A stretch of DNA of 30,444 bases from Desulfuromonadaceae bacterium (GTDB lineage Bacteria; Desulfobacterota; Desulfuromonadia; Desulfuromonadales; SZUA-401). Below, piece after piece: positions 1 through 7,500 of the stretch (position 1 is its first letter; every line of letters begins with the position of its first letter). The stretch covers positions 1 through 30,444 of the forward strand of contig QKBP01000031.1 of assembly GCA_003246035.1 (NCBI GenBank), read 5' to 3'. A program made the translations under genes and the position numbers. The notes below the pieces were generated by a model. That model was given only the letters and a program-made list of their open reading frames with translations. It was not told the origin of the DNA and did no database searches.

Positions 1-23
1 TCCTGTTCCTGTTCCTGTTCCTG
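1..23. repeat. Hexanucleotide tandem repeat (TCCTGT), nearly four units
   Basis: TCCTGT is repeated with the last unit cut by one base, and the array may continue beyond the window. On the reverse strand it encodes alternating Gln and Glu. The unit is a multiple of three, so changes in copy number would lengthen or shorten the protein without a frameshift. Confidence 0.75.
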
Positions 24-179
24 CATCTGGTGCTGGTAGGCGCCGTCGTCGTTCCCGCCTCCGGGACCGCCCATGCCTCCCCCACCGCTGCCACCGCTGC
101 CGCCGCGGGCCCAGGCGGGCACGGTGACGATCAAAGCCAGGATGATCAGGACACCCCAAATGCGTTTCGCGTTGTTCAT
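1..179 (-). CDS. Secreted Gly-rich protein with Gln-Glu repeat, 5' part only
   Basis: The gene runs off the left edge; about 59 codons are visible. It starts at the ATG at 179-177, eight bases after a clear AGGAG box. The N-terminus MNNAKR is followed by a hydrophobic stretch ending in AWA, a standard Sec signal peptide with signal peptidase I site, so the product should be exported. The mature part begins with a glycine/serine run (GGSGGSGGGGMGG) and then QHQMQEQEQEQE. The Gln-Glu repeat is encoded by a hexanucleotide tandem repeat at the window edge. No catalytic domain is visible in this part and I do not recognise the family. The reading frame is supported by the signal peptide and the ribosome binding site, although it is too short to stand out by length. 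Confidence 0.7.
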   Translation of the reverse strand, partial: MNNAKRIWGVLIILALIVTVPAWARGGSGGSGGGGMGGPGGGNDDGAYQHQMQEQEQEQ

Positions 180-250
180 TTGTGTTCTCCTTTCCACGTG
201 GTGTGACGGTTGGACGAACAACCGCATCCCGACGTTGACAGCATCGAAAC

Positions 251-274
251 AAAAGGGGGGATGAAACTCCCCCC
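251..274 (-). terminator. G6/C6 hairpin followed by T-rich tract in the leader of the Gly-rich gene
   Basis: Six G at 255-260 pair with six C at 269-274 around an eight-base loop. Read on the reverse strand the hairpin is followed by TTTTG, as in an intrinsic terminator. No reverse-strand gene lies directly upstream, so it would act as a leader attenuator or as the end of a short transcript about 75 bases before the ATG at 179. It could also be chance in AT-rich spacer. Confidence 0.4.
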
Positions 275-442
275 ACTAAAGATAAAATATTACTAATCCG
301 TTAAATATCAACAGGCTTGGAACGAAATATTTTAAAAACTTAACTCATGAAAAAATAAGGATTTTGTGGATGCTTCACCTGACAGCAGGTAAGCTTTTGA
401 CAAGTCTTGGATTTTCTTTCGGTTCTTCCCGCGGAGGTCGCG

Positions 443-1279
443 ATGATCCTGCTCGCGCATGACGGGTCGGTGTACGGTGACTGGGTCGCGCGCTATGCGC
501 TGCAGTTCGCCCGGCAGGAGAACGACCGTCGGCTGCTGGTGTTGCATGTCCCCGAGGGGAAGGTCAGCCTGGAGATCGTCACGAGCCGCTTTGAGCGGCT
601 GGACGAGGAGTGCCGCGACCTCGGGATCAGGCTCCATACCGAGATTCTCACCTTCGGCCACTCAGCTTACCGGACCCTGCGCCAGGCCATCCCCCATGAC
701 CCCGACGCGCTGCTGATCTGCGGAACCCGCATCAAACCGAATCGAAGCGCCTTCCTGCGCGGCTCGGTGGCCGAAATGCTGCTGCGCATGCACCAGTGCC
801 CCGTGCTCGCCCTGCGAGTGGTGCAACCGGGGCTGATCGGCCAACCGCACCAGCTGCTGCTGCCGCTGGCCGGACATCAGAGCGGATTTGCGCGCGTCCG
901 CCCGGTACTGCAGCGCCTCGCCCCGCAGTTGAGTGAGGCCCACCTCTTCCGGGCGCTACCGGTCAACAGCCTGCTCCTCCCCCACCTGACAGCCAGCCGT
1001 GAACGGAAGCTGCTGGGAATTGGTCGCCGTCACCTTGAAGCCTTCCGCGAATCGATGTCCCACCACCTCATCTTACCGTCGCTGCACCTCGAGCAGCGGG
1101 TCGCAGTGACCGGTTCGTGGCCCGACGACGTGCTGCTGCAGGCCAACCGCCTCAAGGTCCAGATGATCCTGCTCGGAGTCAGCGAACGCAACCTGGCCCA
1201 CCGCGTGCTGCACGGGGACGGCATCGAGCGCATCCTGCGACAGGCACCTTGCGACGTCGGCATCTACCGTGGACCATGA
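443..1279 (+). CDS. Universal stress protein (UspA) family, tandem-domain
   Basis: The 278-residue product has two UspA-like halves. The first (about 1-127) begins MILLAHDGSVYGDWVARYAL, the usual beta1-Asp-Gly-Ser start, and ends with GTRIKPNRSAFLRGSVAEMLL plus CPVLAL, matching the ATP-binding loop G-x2-G-x9-GS except that the second Gly is replaced. The second half (about 134-278) is more divergent and ends QAPCDVGIYR. The ATG at 443 is preferred over a TTG at 407 because GCGGAGG lies five bases before it. Its stop codon overlaps the start of the P-type ATPase (ATGA at 1276-1279), so the two are translationally coupled. UspA proteins bind ATP or signal stress; its role here is probably to accompany or regulate the ion pump, which is inference. 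Confidence 0.85.
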   Translation: MILLAHDGSVYGDWVARYALQFARQENDRRLLVLHVPEGKVSLEIVTSRFERLDEECRDLGIRLHTEILTFGHSAYRTLRQAIPHDPDALLICGTRIKPNRSAFLRGSVAEMLLRMHQCPVLALRVVQPGLIGQPHQLLLPLAGHQSGFARVRPVLQRLAPQLSEAHLFRALPVNSLLLPHLTASRERKLLGIGRRHLEAFRESMSHHLILPSLHLEQRVAVTGSWPDDVLLQANRLKVQMILLGVSERNLAHRVLHGDGIERILRQAPCDVGIYRGP

Positions 1280-3978
1280 ACAGCTCAGGACAGGTACATA
1301 ACCTCGCGCCGGAAGAGGTCTTTCGCCTCCTCGGCAGCCGTCCGGAGGGGCTCTCCCCCGCAGAGGCCGTCGAACGGCTTCACGAGATCGGTCCGAACAG
1401 CGTAAAGATCAGCGATCCGTGGCGCCTGGCGCGGAGCCTGTTGCGTCAGTTCGGCAACTTCTTCACCCTCCTGCTCCTGGGAGCGGCGATCATCTGTTTC
1501 GTCGCCGAGAGGCTCCAGCCCGGCGAAAACATGGCCGTGCTCGGCTGGGCCCTGGGCGGCGTCGCCCTGCTCAACGCCTTGTTCAGCTTTATCCAGGAGT
1601 TCCGGGCGGAGCGCGCCATGCAGGCGCTGCAGGCGTTCCTCCCCCCTCGGGTCCGGCTGGTACGCGCCGGAACGGTCGAGACCCTGCTTGCCGAGGAGGT
1701 CGTCCCTGGAGACCTGCTGATGCTTCAGGAGGGGGACCGGGTCCCCGCGGACGCCCGGCTGGTCAAGGCGGCGGAAATTAAAGTCAACAACGCACCGCTG
1801 ACCGGCGAGGCCGAGCCGGTTCCTCTGAGCGCCGAGCCTCAGGCGGGACGCCTGGTCGAGAGCCGCAACGTGGTATTCGCCGGGGCCCTGGTGCTGACCG
1901 GAAGCGCCGAGGCTGTGGTCTTCGCCACCGGGCTGCGCACCGAGTTCGGCAAGCTTGCCCACCTCTCCCAGGCGGTCCGCCGCCCCCCCTCCCCCCTCGA
2001 GCGCCAGACTGCACACATGGTGCGGGTTCTAACCATCGTCGCCCTCGGGCTGGGAATCTCGTTCTTCCTCTACGGCGTCTTCAGCGGTCGCCCCTTGTGG
2101 ATCAACCTGGTGTTCATGATGGGGATCATCGTCGCCAACGTCCCCGAAGGGCTGCTCCCCACCTTCACCCTCGCTCTGGCGATGGGGAGTCTGCGCATGG
2201 CGCGCAAACAGGTCCTGGTCACCAGTCTCAACGCAATCGAAGCCCTCGGAGCCACCGAGGTGATCTGCACCGACAAGACCGGTACCCTGACCCGCAACCA
2301 GCTGGCCGTGACCCGGACCAGCGGTTATCAGGCCGTCGCAGGTCTGAATGCGGAGGCACACCGCATCCTGCTGCAACGGGCCCTGGGGGCCTGCGATGTT
2401 CACCCCGGCGATGAGGGTTTCAGCGGGGACCCTCTCGACGTGGCGATCGCCCTCCGGTACGCGGCCGACAGCGGGGATGTCGCCCGGGCCCTTCAGGGAC
2501 AGCACCTCTTCTTCCCCTTCGAGGCCGAGCTGCGACGCAGCATCGGGGTGGTCGACATCGATGACAAGCCGTCTTGCGTGGTCAAGGGGGCCTGGGAAGC
2601 TCTTCGCCCTCTGCTCGCCGGACTGAGACAACCGGACGGCGCGCTGGTGCCGGCCACGGATGCAGAACTGGAGCGCGCCGAAGCGACCATGGAGAACCTT
2701 GCTCGTGACGGCTACCGGGTGGTGGCGGTTGCCGCACGGGCTCTGGCAGAACGCCCCGAGGGGGATCCCGACCCCCGCGAACTCGAGCAGTCGCTGGTCT
2801 TCGAAGGGTTCCTCGGAATCGAGGACCCGCTGCGTACCGAGGTCCCCCCGGCCCTGGATATCTGCCGGAACGCCGGGATCCGAGTCGTGATGATCACCGG
2901 AGACCATCCCCAAACCGCCCTGAGCATCGCACGACGCAGTGGCATTCTGGGAAACGCCTCCGGGGAGGAGGCGGTACTCACCGGCGCCGAACTCGAGCAG
3001 ATGGGCGAAAGCGAGCTGGCCGAGGCGCTGGAGCGAGGGGTCTGCATCTTCGCCCGGACCACCCCGCCACAAAAGATGAAGATTGTCATGGCCCTCAAGC
3101 GGCTCGGACGGGTGGTGGCCATGACCGGGGACGGTGTCAACGACGCGCCGGCGCTCAAGGCCGCGGACATCGGCATCGCCATGGGGAAGAGCGGCACCGA
3201 CGTGGCCCGCGCGGCCGCCCAGATCATCCTGCTCGACGACAACTTCGCCGCGATCGTCGCCGGGATCGAGGAGGGACGCACGGTCTTCGGCAATATCCGC
3301 AAGTTCACCAACTACGTCCTGGTCAGCAACGGCCCGGAGATCTTGCCTTACCTTCTCTACATCGTGCTGCCGGTCCCCCTGGCGTTGACCGTGATCCAGA
3401 TTCTCTCCATCGACCTCGGGACCGACATTATCCCCTCGATGGCCCTCGGCCAGGAGCCACCGGAACAGGAGACCATGCAGCGCCCGCCACGGGGCGAAGG
3501 GTATCACCTGCTCAGCCCCGGGCTGGTGATCCACAGTTACCTGTTTCTCGGTCTGCTCGAGGCCGCCTGGTCGCTGGGGCTGTTCTTCTACGTCCTGCGC
3601 GCCGGCGGGTGGAGCTTCGGAGCGAGCCTGGCCGCCGACGACCCGCTGTACCGTTCCGCGACCGGGATCGCCCTGGCCACGATCCTGCTGATGCAGATCG
3701 GCAACCTGCTCGGCCGCCGCTACACCTTCCGCTCAGGCCTCGACCGAGGCGTCCTGCGCAACCGCCTGCTACTGGCCGGGATCGTCATCCAGGTGGTCTT
3801 CTCCTGGGCGCTGCTCTACACCGAGCCGCTGCAGCACATTCTCGGCACCGGGCCGGTTCCCTGGCACATCTACCTCGCGGCCTGGCTCGGCATCCCGCTG
3901 ATCTTCGTCAGCGACTACCTGCGCAAAAGAATCTCTACCCACCTGCGGAAACGTCGTTCTGGAAACCAGGCGACATAG
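1276..3978 (+). CDS. Cation-transporting P-type ATPase, P2 class with Na+/K+-ATPase-like (P2C) ion-site residues
   Basis: The 900-residue membrane pump couples ATP hydrolysis to cation transport. Visible in order: an N-terminal cation-ATPase domain (about 1-70), the actuator TGE motif, phosphorylation site DKTGTLT with Asp333, and hinge TGDGVNDAPALKAADIG. The ion-binding helices resemble Na+/K+-ATPase rather than SERCA or bacterial Ca2+ pumps: NVPEGLL with Glu291 in M4, SNGPE with Ser684, Asn685 and Glu688 in M5, and IDLGTDIIP with Asp713 and Asp717 in M6. The ATG at 1276 overlaps the UspA stop; an upstream in-frame extension to 1117 lies inside the uspA gene and is rejected. Substrate is inferred (Na+, K+, H+ or Ca2+). 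No beta-subunit gene is present. An HTH-EIIA regulator follows 125 bases downstream. Confidence 0.93.
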   Translation: MNSSGQVHNLAPEEVFRLLGSRPEGLSPAEAVERLHEIGPNSVKISDPWRLARSLLRQFGNFFTLLLLGAAIICFVAERLQPGENMAVLGWALGGVALLNALFSFIQEFRAERAMQALQAFLPPRVRLVRAGTVETLLAEEVVPGDLLMLQEGDRVPADARLVKAAEIKVNNAPLTGEAEPVPLSAEPQAGRLVESRNVVFAGALVLTGSAEAVVFATGLRTEFGKLAHLSQAVRRPPSPLERQTAHMVRVLTIVALGLGISFFLYGVFSGRPLWINLVFMMGIIVANVPEGLLPTFTLALAMGSLRMARKQVLVTSLNAIEALGATEVICTDKTGTLTRNQLAVTRTSGYQAVAGLNAEAHRILLQRALGACDVHPGDEGFSGDPLDVAIALRYAADSGDVARALQGQHLFFPFEAELRRSIGVVDIDDKPSCVVKGAWEALRPLLAGLRQPDGALVPATDAELERAEATMENLARDGYRVVAVAARALAERPEGDPDPRELEQSLVFEGFLGIEDPLRTEVPPALDICRNAGIRVVMITGDHPQTALSIARRSGILGNASGEEAVLTGAELEQMGESELAEALERGVCIFARTTPPQKMKIVMALKRLGRVVAMTGDGVNDAPALKAADIGIAMGKSGTDVARAAAQIILLDDNFAAIVAGIEEGRTVFGNIRKFTNYVLVSNGPEILPYLLYIVLPVPLALTVIQILSIDLGTDIIPSMALGQEPPEQETMQRPPRGEGYHLLSPGLVIHSYLFLGLLEAAWSLGLFFYVLRAGGWSFGASLAADDPLYRSATGIALATILLMQIGNLLGRRYTFRSGLDRGVLRNRLLLAGIVIQVVFSWALLYTEPLQHILGTGPVPWHIYLAAWLGIPLIFVSDYLRKRISTHLRKRRSGNQAT

Positions 3979-4045
3979 CGCCACGAAAAAGTCCATATAC
4001 GACCAGCACTTGCCGACAAGCGCGGTCACGACAGCGTCTATAAAT

Positions 4046-4075
4046 TTGACACCATGTCCAAAAATGTCCTATCGT
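4046..4075 (+). promoter_or_regulatory. Sigma-70-type promoter for the HTH-EIIA/SulP pair
   Basis: A perfect TTGACA at 4046-4051 and TATCGT at 4070-4075 are separated by 18 bases, with the start codon 28 bases further on. It suggests the regulator and transporter are transcribed independently of the ATPase. Confidence 0.6.
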
Positions 4076-4103
4076 TTTACAAAAAGCGACCCCAAGGAGA
4101 GTC

Positions 4104-4793
4104 ATGAACCTCTCGGTCAAGGACGCCGCGCGCATGCTGAGCGTCTCGGAAAAGACCATCTATCGCTGGATCAAGCAGGAGCTGGTACCGGCCTACAGGG
4201 TCAACGGCCAGCATCGATTCAACCAGGCCGAGCTGCTCGAATGGGCGACGTCACGGCGGATGGGAATCGCCCCCGAAGCGTTCGATGAACCCGAGGCGGC
4301 AGCCAGTCCGCTCCCTGCCCTCTCGGAAGCGCTCTCGAATGGTGGGGTTATTTACCGGCTCGAGGGGAAAACCCGCGACGGCGTGCTCGCCAACCTGGTG
4401 CAGGCCCTCCGGTTACCCGAAGGGATTGACCGCGACTACCTGCTGCGCGTGCTCCTCGCCAGGGAAGAGCTCTCCTCGACCGGAGTCGGCGAGGGTGTTG
4501 CCCTCCCCCACCCCCGCAACCCGGGCCTGCTGCACACCACTCAGCCCACCGTAACGCTGGCCTTCCTCGAGCATCCGATCGACTATTCGGCCCTTGACGG
4601 CAAACCCGTGCATGCCCTGTTCTGCGTCATCAGTCCGACCCTGCGCGCCCACCTGCACCTGCTTTCGATGCTGGGATTCGCGCTCGGCGACCAGGCGTTC
4701 CGCCAAGCCATTCACGAAGAGCAGGGCCGGGAGACCATTTTCAATGCACTGAGGCACGTCAAGAAACGCATGGGGCTGATCACGGAGTCCTGA
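4104..4793 (+). CDS. Helix-turn-helix DNA-binding domain fused to a PTS EIIA (fructose/mannitol-type) domain
   Basis: The product has 229 residues. Residues 3-50 form an excisionase/MerR-like helix-turn-helix (LSVKDAARMLSVSEKTIYRWI), followed by a linker, and residues about 75-222 form an EIIA domain of the type-2 (fructose/mannitol/Ntr) family. The phosphorylatable histidine is His136 in GEGVALPHPR. The start has AAGGAGA six bases upstream. No EIIB or EIIC gene is in the window, so the domain is more likely a phosphorylation-controlled regulatory module than a sugar-transport component, comparable in principle to PtsN. SulP starts 42 bases after its stop, suggesting co-transcription and perhaps regulation of the transporter or of the upstream ATPase. 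The domain calls are secure; the target genes are not known. Confidence 0.88.
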   Translation: MNLSVKDAARMLSVSEKTIYRWIKQELVPAYRVNGQHRFNQAELLEWATSRRMGIAPEAFDEPEAAASPLPALSEALSNGGVIYRLEGKTRDGVLANLVQALRLPEGIDRDYLLRVLLAREELSSTGVGEGVALPHPRNPGLLHTTQPTVTLAFLEHPIDYSALDGKPVHALFCVISPTLRAHLHLLSMLGFALGDQAFRQAIHEEQGRETIFNALRHVKKRMGLITES

Positions 4794-4835
4794 CCCCTCG
4801 GGATCCACCCCTTCGACCTTGCAGGAGATCGCACC

Positions 4836-6239
4836 ATGCAGACACATACCGGCACATCGCACAGTCTCCCGGCCAGCCATACTTCGGGCGCGGAAATCCT
4901 GCAGAACATCATCGTCGGGATTACGGTCAGCTTCATTGCCCTGAGCCTCGGGGCCGCACTCGGTATTCTCTCAGGGCGCGGGGCGTTTGCCGGCATGCTC
5001 TCGGCCGGCATCCTTGCCTTCGTGGTCTCCTGCCTGGGAGGAACCCGCGTCCAGTGTTCAGGCCCGACGGCACCGATGAGCGCCGTCAGCGCCGTGGTCG
5101 TGGCCTATGCCCTTGAACACACTTCCGGCAGCGCTCTCGGTCTCGCATCACACCAATTCATCAACCTGGTCATCATGCTGTGCGGCGCCCTGTTGCTGCT
5201 CATGGCGCTCCTGAAGCTGGGACGTTTCATCGCCCTGGTCCCCAACGTGGTCGTCTCGGGATTCATGAGCGGCATCGCCCTGCTGATCTGGGTCGACCAG
5301 GTTGACGCGCTGATGGGCTGGGCCGGCAAGACGGCTCTCGCCGGGCCGCTCTGGCAGAACATGGCCATTACCGTCGGCACCCTGCTGCTGATCTTCATGT
5401 TTGCGCCGCTGACCCGCCGGGTCGTGGGCCCCCTGACCCGCTTCCTCCCCTCGACCCTGATGGCGATCGTGATCATGACCGGGGTGTCCCACGCACTCCA
5501 CTACCGGATCGAGTACGTGCAACTCGGCGGAGGCTTTACGTCGCTGAGCGAGTTCCCCGCACTGCTTGCCAGCCAGATACCGACGGTCTGGTCATCCGAT
5601 CTGCTGCTGGCCGCTCTCCCCTTCGCCCTCCAGCTCGCCCTGCTCTGCTACCTCGACACCCTTCTCACCTCACTGGTGATTGACAAGATGAGCGGGGAAC
5701 GCACCCGGCGCAACCAGGAGCTGATGGCCCAGGGGGTCGGCAACGGGCTGGTCGCCTTTTTCGGTGGGATCCCAGGAGCCCAGGCGACGATCCGTTCCGT
5801 ACTGATGCTCAAGGAGCAGGCGACCCTGCGCCTCGCCGGGATCTTGGTCGGGGTCTTCGTACTGGTTGAGATGGTGCTGTTCCAGGAATGGATCAGCCTG
5901 ATCCCGAAGGCGGTCTTCGTGGGAGTCCTCATCAAGGTGGGGTACGACGTGTTCGACTTCAAACCGCTACGGCTCTACTGCAAGCAGTGGTCGAAGCACC
6001 GCTCGGCCATGCTGAAGCAGTTCTTTTCACGTCACGACGATGAGGCCATCTTCGTGACCAACCGCGAACTCCTCATGATCCTCGGCACCACCGCCGTCAC
6101 GGTCTGGCTCGACCTGAACATCGCCGTAGGCGGTTTTACGCTGCTGTTCTACCTGCACAACGCCCTGCTCAACCGTGTCAACCCCATGCGCGACTTGAAG
6201 CCGGAACTCGAAACCGACGCTTTCGCCAAGCAGAACTGA
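4836..6239 (+). CDS. SulP-family inorganic anion transporter without STAS domain
   Basis: This is a 467-residue polytopic membrane protein of the SulP/SLC26 type. The conserved substrate-site region reads GPTAPMSAV at 76-84, and roughly a dozen hydrophobic segments follow. SulP proteins move sulfate, bicarbonate, molybdate or other anions, often with Na+ or H+; substrate cannot be read from the sequence. The last transmembrane stretch is followed by only about 25 residues, so the C-terminal STAS domain present in many SulP proteins is missing. The ATG is preceded by AGGAGA at eight bases. It converges on a gene whose product resembles LCIB-type carbonic anhydrases, which makes bicarbonate a substrate worth testing. 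Confidence 0.88.
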   Translation: MQTHTGTSHSLPASHTSGAEILQNIIVGITVSFIALSLGAALGILSGRGAFAGMLSAGILAFVVSCLGGTRVQCSGPTAPMSAVSAVVVAYALEHTSGSALGLASHQFINLVIMLCGALLLLMALLKLGRFIALVPNVVVSGFMSGIALLIWVDQVDALMGWAGKTALAGPLWQNMAITVGTLLLIFMFAPLTRRVVGPLTRFLPSTLMAIVIMTGVSHALHYRIEYVQLGGGFTSLSEFPALLASQIPTVWSSDLLLAALPFALQLALLCYLDTLLTSLVIDKMSGERTRRNQELMAQGVGNGLVAFFGGIPGAQATIRSVLMLKEQATLRLAGILVGVFVLVEMVLFQEWISLIPKAVFVGVLIKVGYDVFDFKPLRLYCKQWSKHRSAMLKQFFSRHDDEAIFVTNRELLMILGTTAVTVWLDLNIAVGGFTLLFYLHNALLNRVNPMRDLKPELETDAFAKQN

Positions 6240-6270
6240 GCGGAGCCCCGCGCATTCCAGCCCTGCCACG

Positions 6271-6301
6271 TCAAAAGAAGGGGGAGCTATCCGGCTCCCC
6301 C
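6271..6301 (-). terminator. Intrinsic terminator for the carbonic-anhydrase-like gene
   Basis: An eight-base-pair stem (6280-6287 with 6294-6301, GGGGGAGC/GCTCCCCC) has a six-base loop. On the reverse strand it is followed by TTCTTTT. On the forward strand it lies 40 bases after the SulP stop and may also stop that transcript, but there is no U-tract in that direction. Confidence 0.75.
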
Positions 6302-6333
6302 CTGTCGCATCAAGAAACCCCTCACCGCCCCGG

Positions 6334-7395
6334 CTAGCTGATCCCGGCATACTCGAGAAATGTCAACGGCGGCGCGTACACCTGCTGTGCGCCGAGCAGG
6401 GCGTTGACCTCTGCGGGGCTGTAATATCGCGCCGCAAGGGCCTGGCCCTTCTCCATCCAGAAGCCGAACTGGGGGACAAAGGTATTGTGGCGGATGGTGT
6501 GGTCGATGGTCAGCCCTGCGAGCACGAAGATGTTGCGCCCGCTGCCGTCGAAACTGTCGGTGATGTAGGAGGCGATACGATGAAACTGCCGCCAGGTGTT
6601 GACGTCGCACAGACGCCGGTGCGGATAGGACGAGGTGACGATTTCAGGGAGGAACTCGAAGACCGAGGCCTCGAGCATGTTCTTGGGTTCGAGGCTGTTC
6701 GGGTCGATCTGCCTGTTGAAGCTGAACAGGTGGGGGCGAAGCAGCCCGGCGATCGGTTGGGGCGATGGTCCGAGCTCCGGAAGAAAGCGGTCCTGCAGTG
6801 CCACCAGCTCGGGGTGGAGACGGTAGAGCTTCCCCAGCGAGCCTTCCCCGAGAGCTTCCCCGTCGACCAGCCGCTCGAGGTGCAGCTGCAGGCGCACCGC
6901 CTCGCCGACCGGCTTGCGGAACAGGTACTTGTACGGCACCTCGATGCGAAGCTGCTTGCCGTCGCGTGACACCTTGATCAGCTGGCAGGCACGCCGGTAA
7001 ACCTGCAGGTAGTCGTCGAGCATGCGCCGCAGCATGCCGCAGCAGGGGGCAACCTGCTCATGGACACGGTGAATGTAGCCGATACCGTCGCGCTGCTCGG
7101 CGCCGAGGTGGCTGCCGCCGACGATCACCAGGTCGCGACCGTGATGCGCGGCGGTGGCAAGCCGGGTCGGATCGATCAGGGAACCGACCCGGCCGAGGTT
7201 GAAGGAGGGACAGTTGTACACGTAGCCGAACAGCGCCTTCTTGATCGACTGGCTCTCGTCGGAACACTGCCAGATCGCCGGCAGGGTACCGCTGAAACCG
7301 GCCTCGTCCGTCAGGCTGCGCATCCGACCGTAGAGCTCCATCAGGTTCATCTCGGGAAGATCGAGCAGCTGCTCCGCGGGGGGCGAGATCGGCAT
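6334..7395 (-). CDS. LCIB-type beta-carbonic-anhydrase-like protein (tentative)
   Basis: The product has 353 residues, with no signal peptide and no membrane segment. An AGGAGGAG box precedes the ATG at 7395. The N-terminal half has the order of features I associate with the LCIB/C limiting-CO2-inducible family: CSDE (Cys44, Asp46, Glu47), FNLGRVGSL (66-73), AAHHGRD (82-88), IVGGSHLGAEQRDGIGYIHR with His96 (91-110), and CCG with Cys118/119. A Cys...His...Cys set is the zinc site of that family, and Asp46 would be the partner of the catalytic dyad. If so, it interconverts CO2 and bicarbonate. The C-terminal 200 residues are not recognised. The opposite-strand SulP transporter supports an inorganic-carbon role. 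The alternative is an unrelated metal-binding protein of unknown function. Confidence 0.5.
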   Translation of the reverse strand: MPISPPAEQLLDLPEMNLMELYGRMRSLTDEAGFSGTLPAIWQCSDESQSIKKALFGYVYNCPSFNLGRVGSLIDPTRLATAAHHGRDLVIVGGSHLGAEQRDGIGYIHRVHEQVAPCCGMLRRMLDDYLQVYRRACQLIKVSRDGKQLRIEVPYKYLFRKPVGEAVRLQLHLERLVDGEALGEGSLGKLYRLHPELVALQDRFLPELGPSPQPIAGLLRPHLFSFNRQIDPNSLEPKNMLEASVFEFLPEIVTSSYPHRRLCDVNTWRQFHRIASYITDSFDGSGRNIFVLAGLTIDHTIRHNTFVPQFGFWMEKGQALAARYYSPAEVNALLGAQQVYAPPLTFLEYAGIS

Positions 7396-7426
7396 GGTCT
7401 CCTCCTGCTGGTGACTCCGATGACAT

Positions 7427-7444
7427 GGTCAACTCATGATGACC
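7427..7444. promoter_or_regulatory. Inverted repeat upstream of the carbonic-anhydrase-like gene
   Basis: GGTCA at 7427-7431 and TGACC at 7440-7444 flank an eight-base spacer that contains TCATGA. The spacing and symmetry are like a dimeric regulator operator. A second ten-base palindrome (CCAGATCTGG, 7487-7496) lies just after the kamA stop. No T-tract terminator is visible between kamA and this gene, so read-through from the upstream operon is possible. Confidence 0.3.
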
Positions 7445-7500
7445 AGTTAACCACGACTCATCCCGCTTGGCCACGATTAGTTTCTACCAGATCTGGACCC

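Noticed and set aside
1117..1275. N-terminal extension of the P-type ATPase
   Set aside because: This part reads the uspA gene in another frame (Arg/Pro-rich); the ATGA overlap at 1276 gives the natural start.
2029..3534. Reverse-strand open frame of 501 codons
   Set aside because: It is antisense to the P-type ATPase gene, whose motifs are certain; the long frame reflects high third-position G+C.
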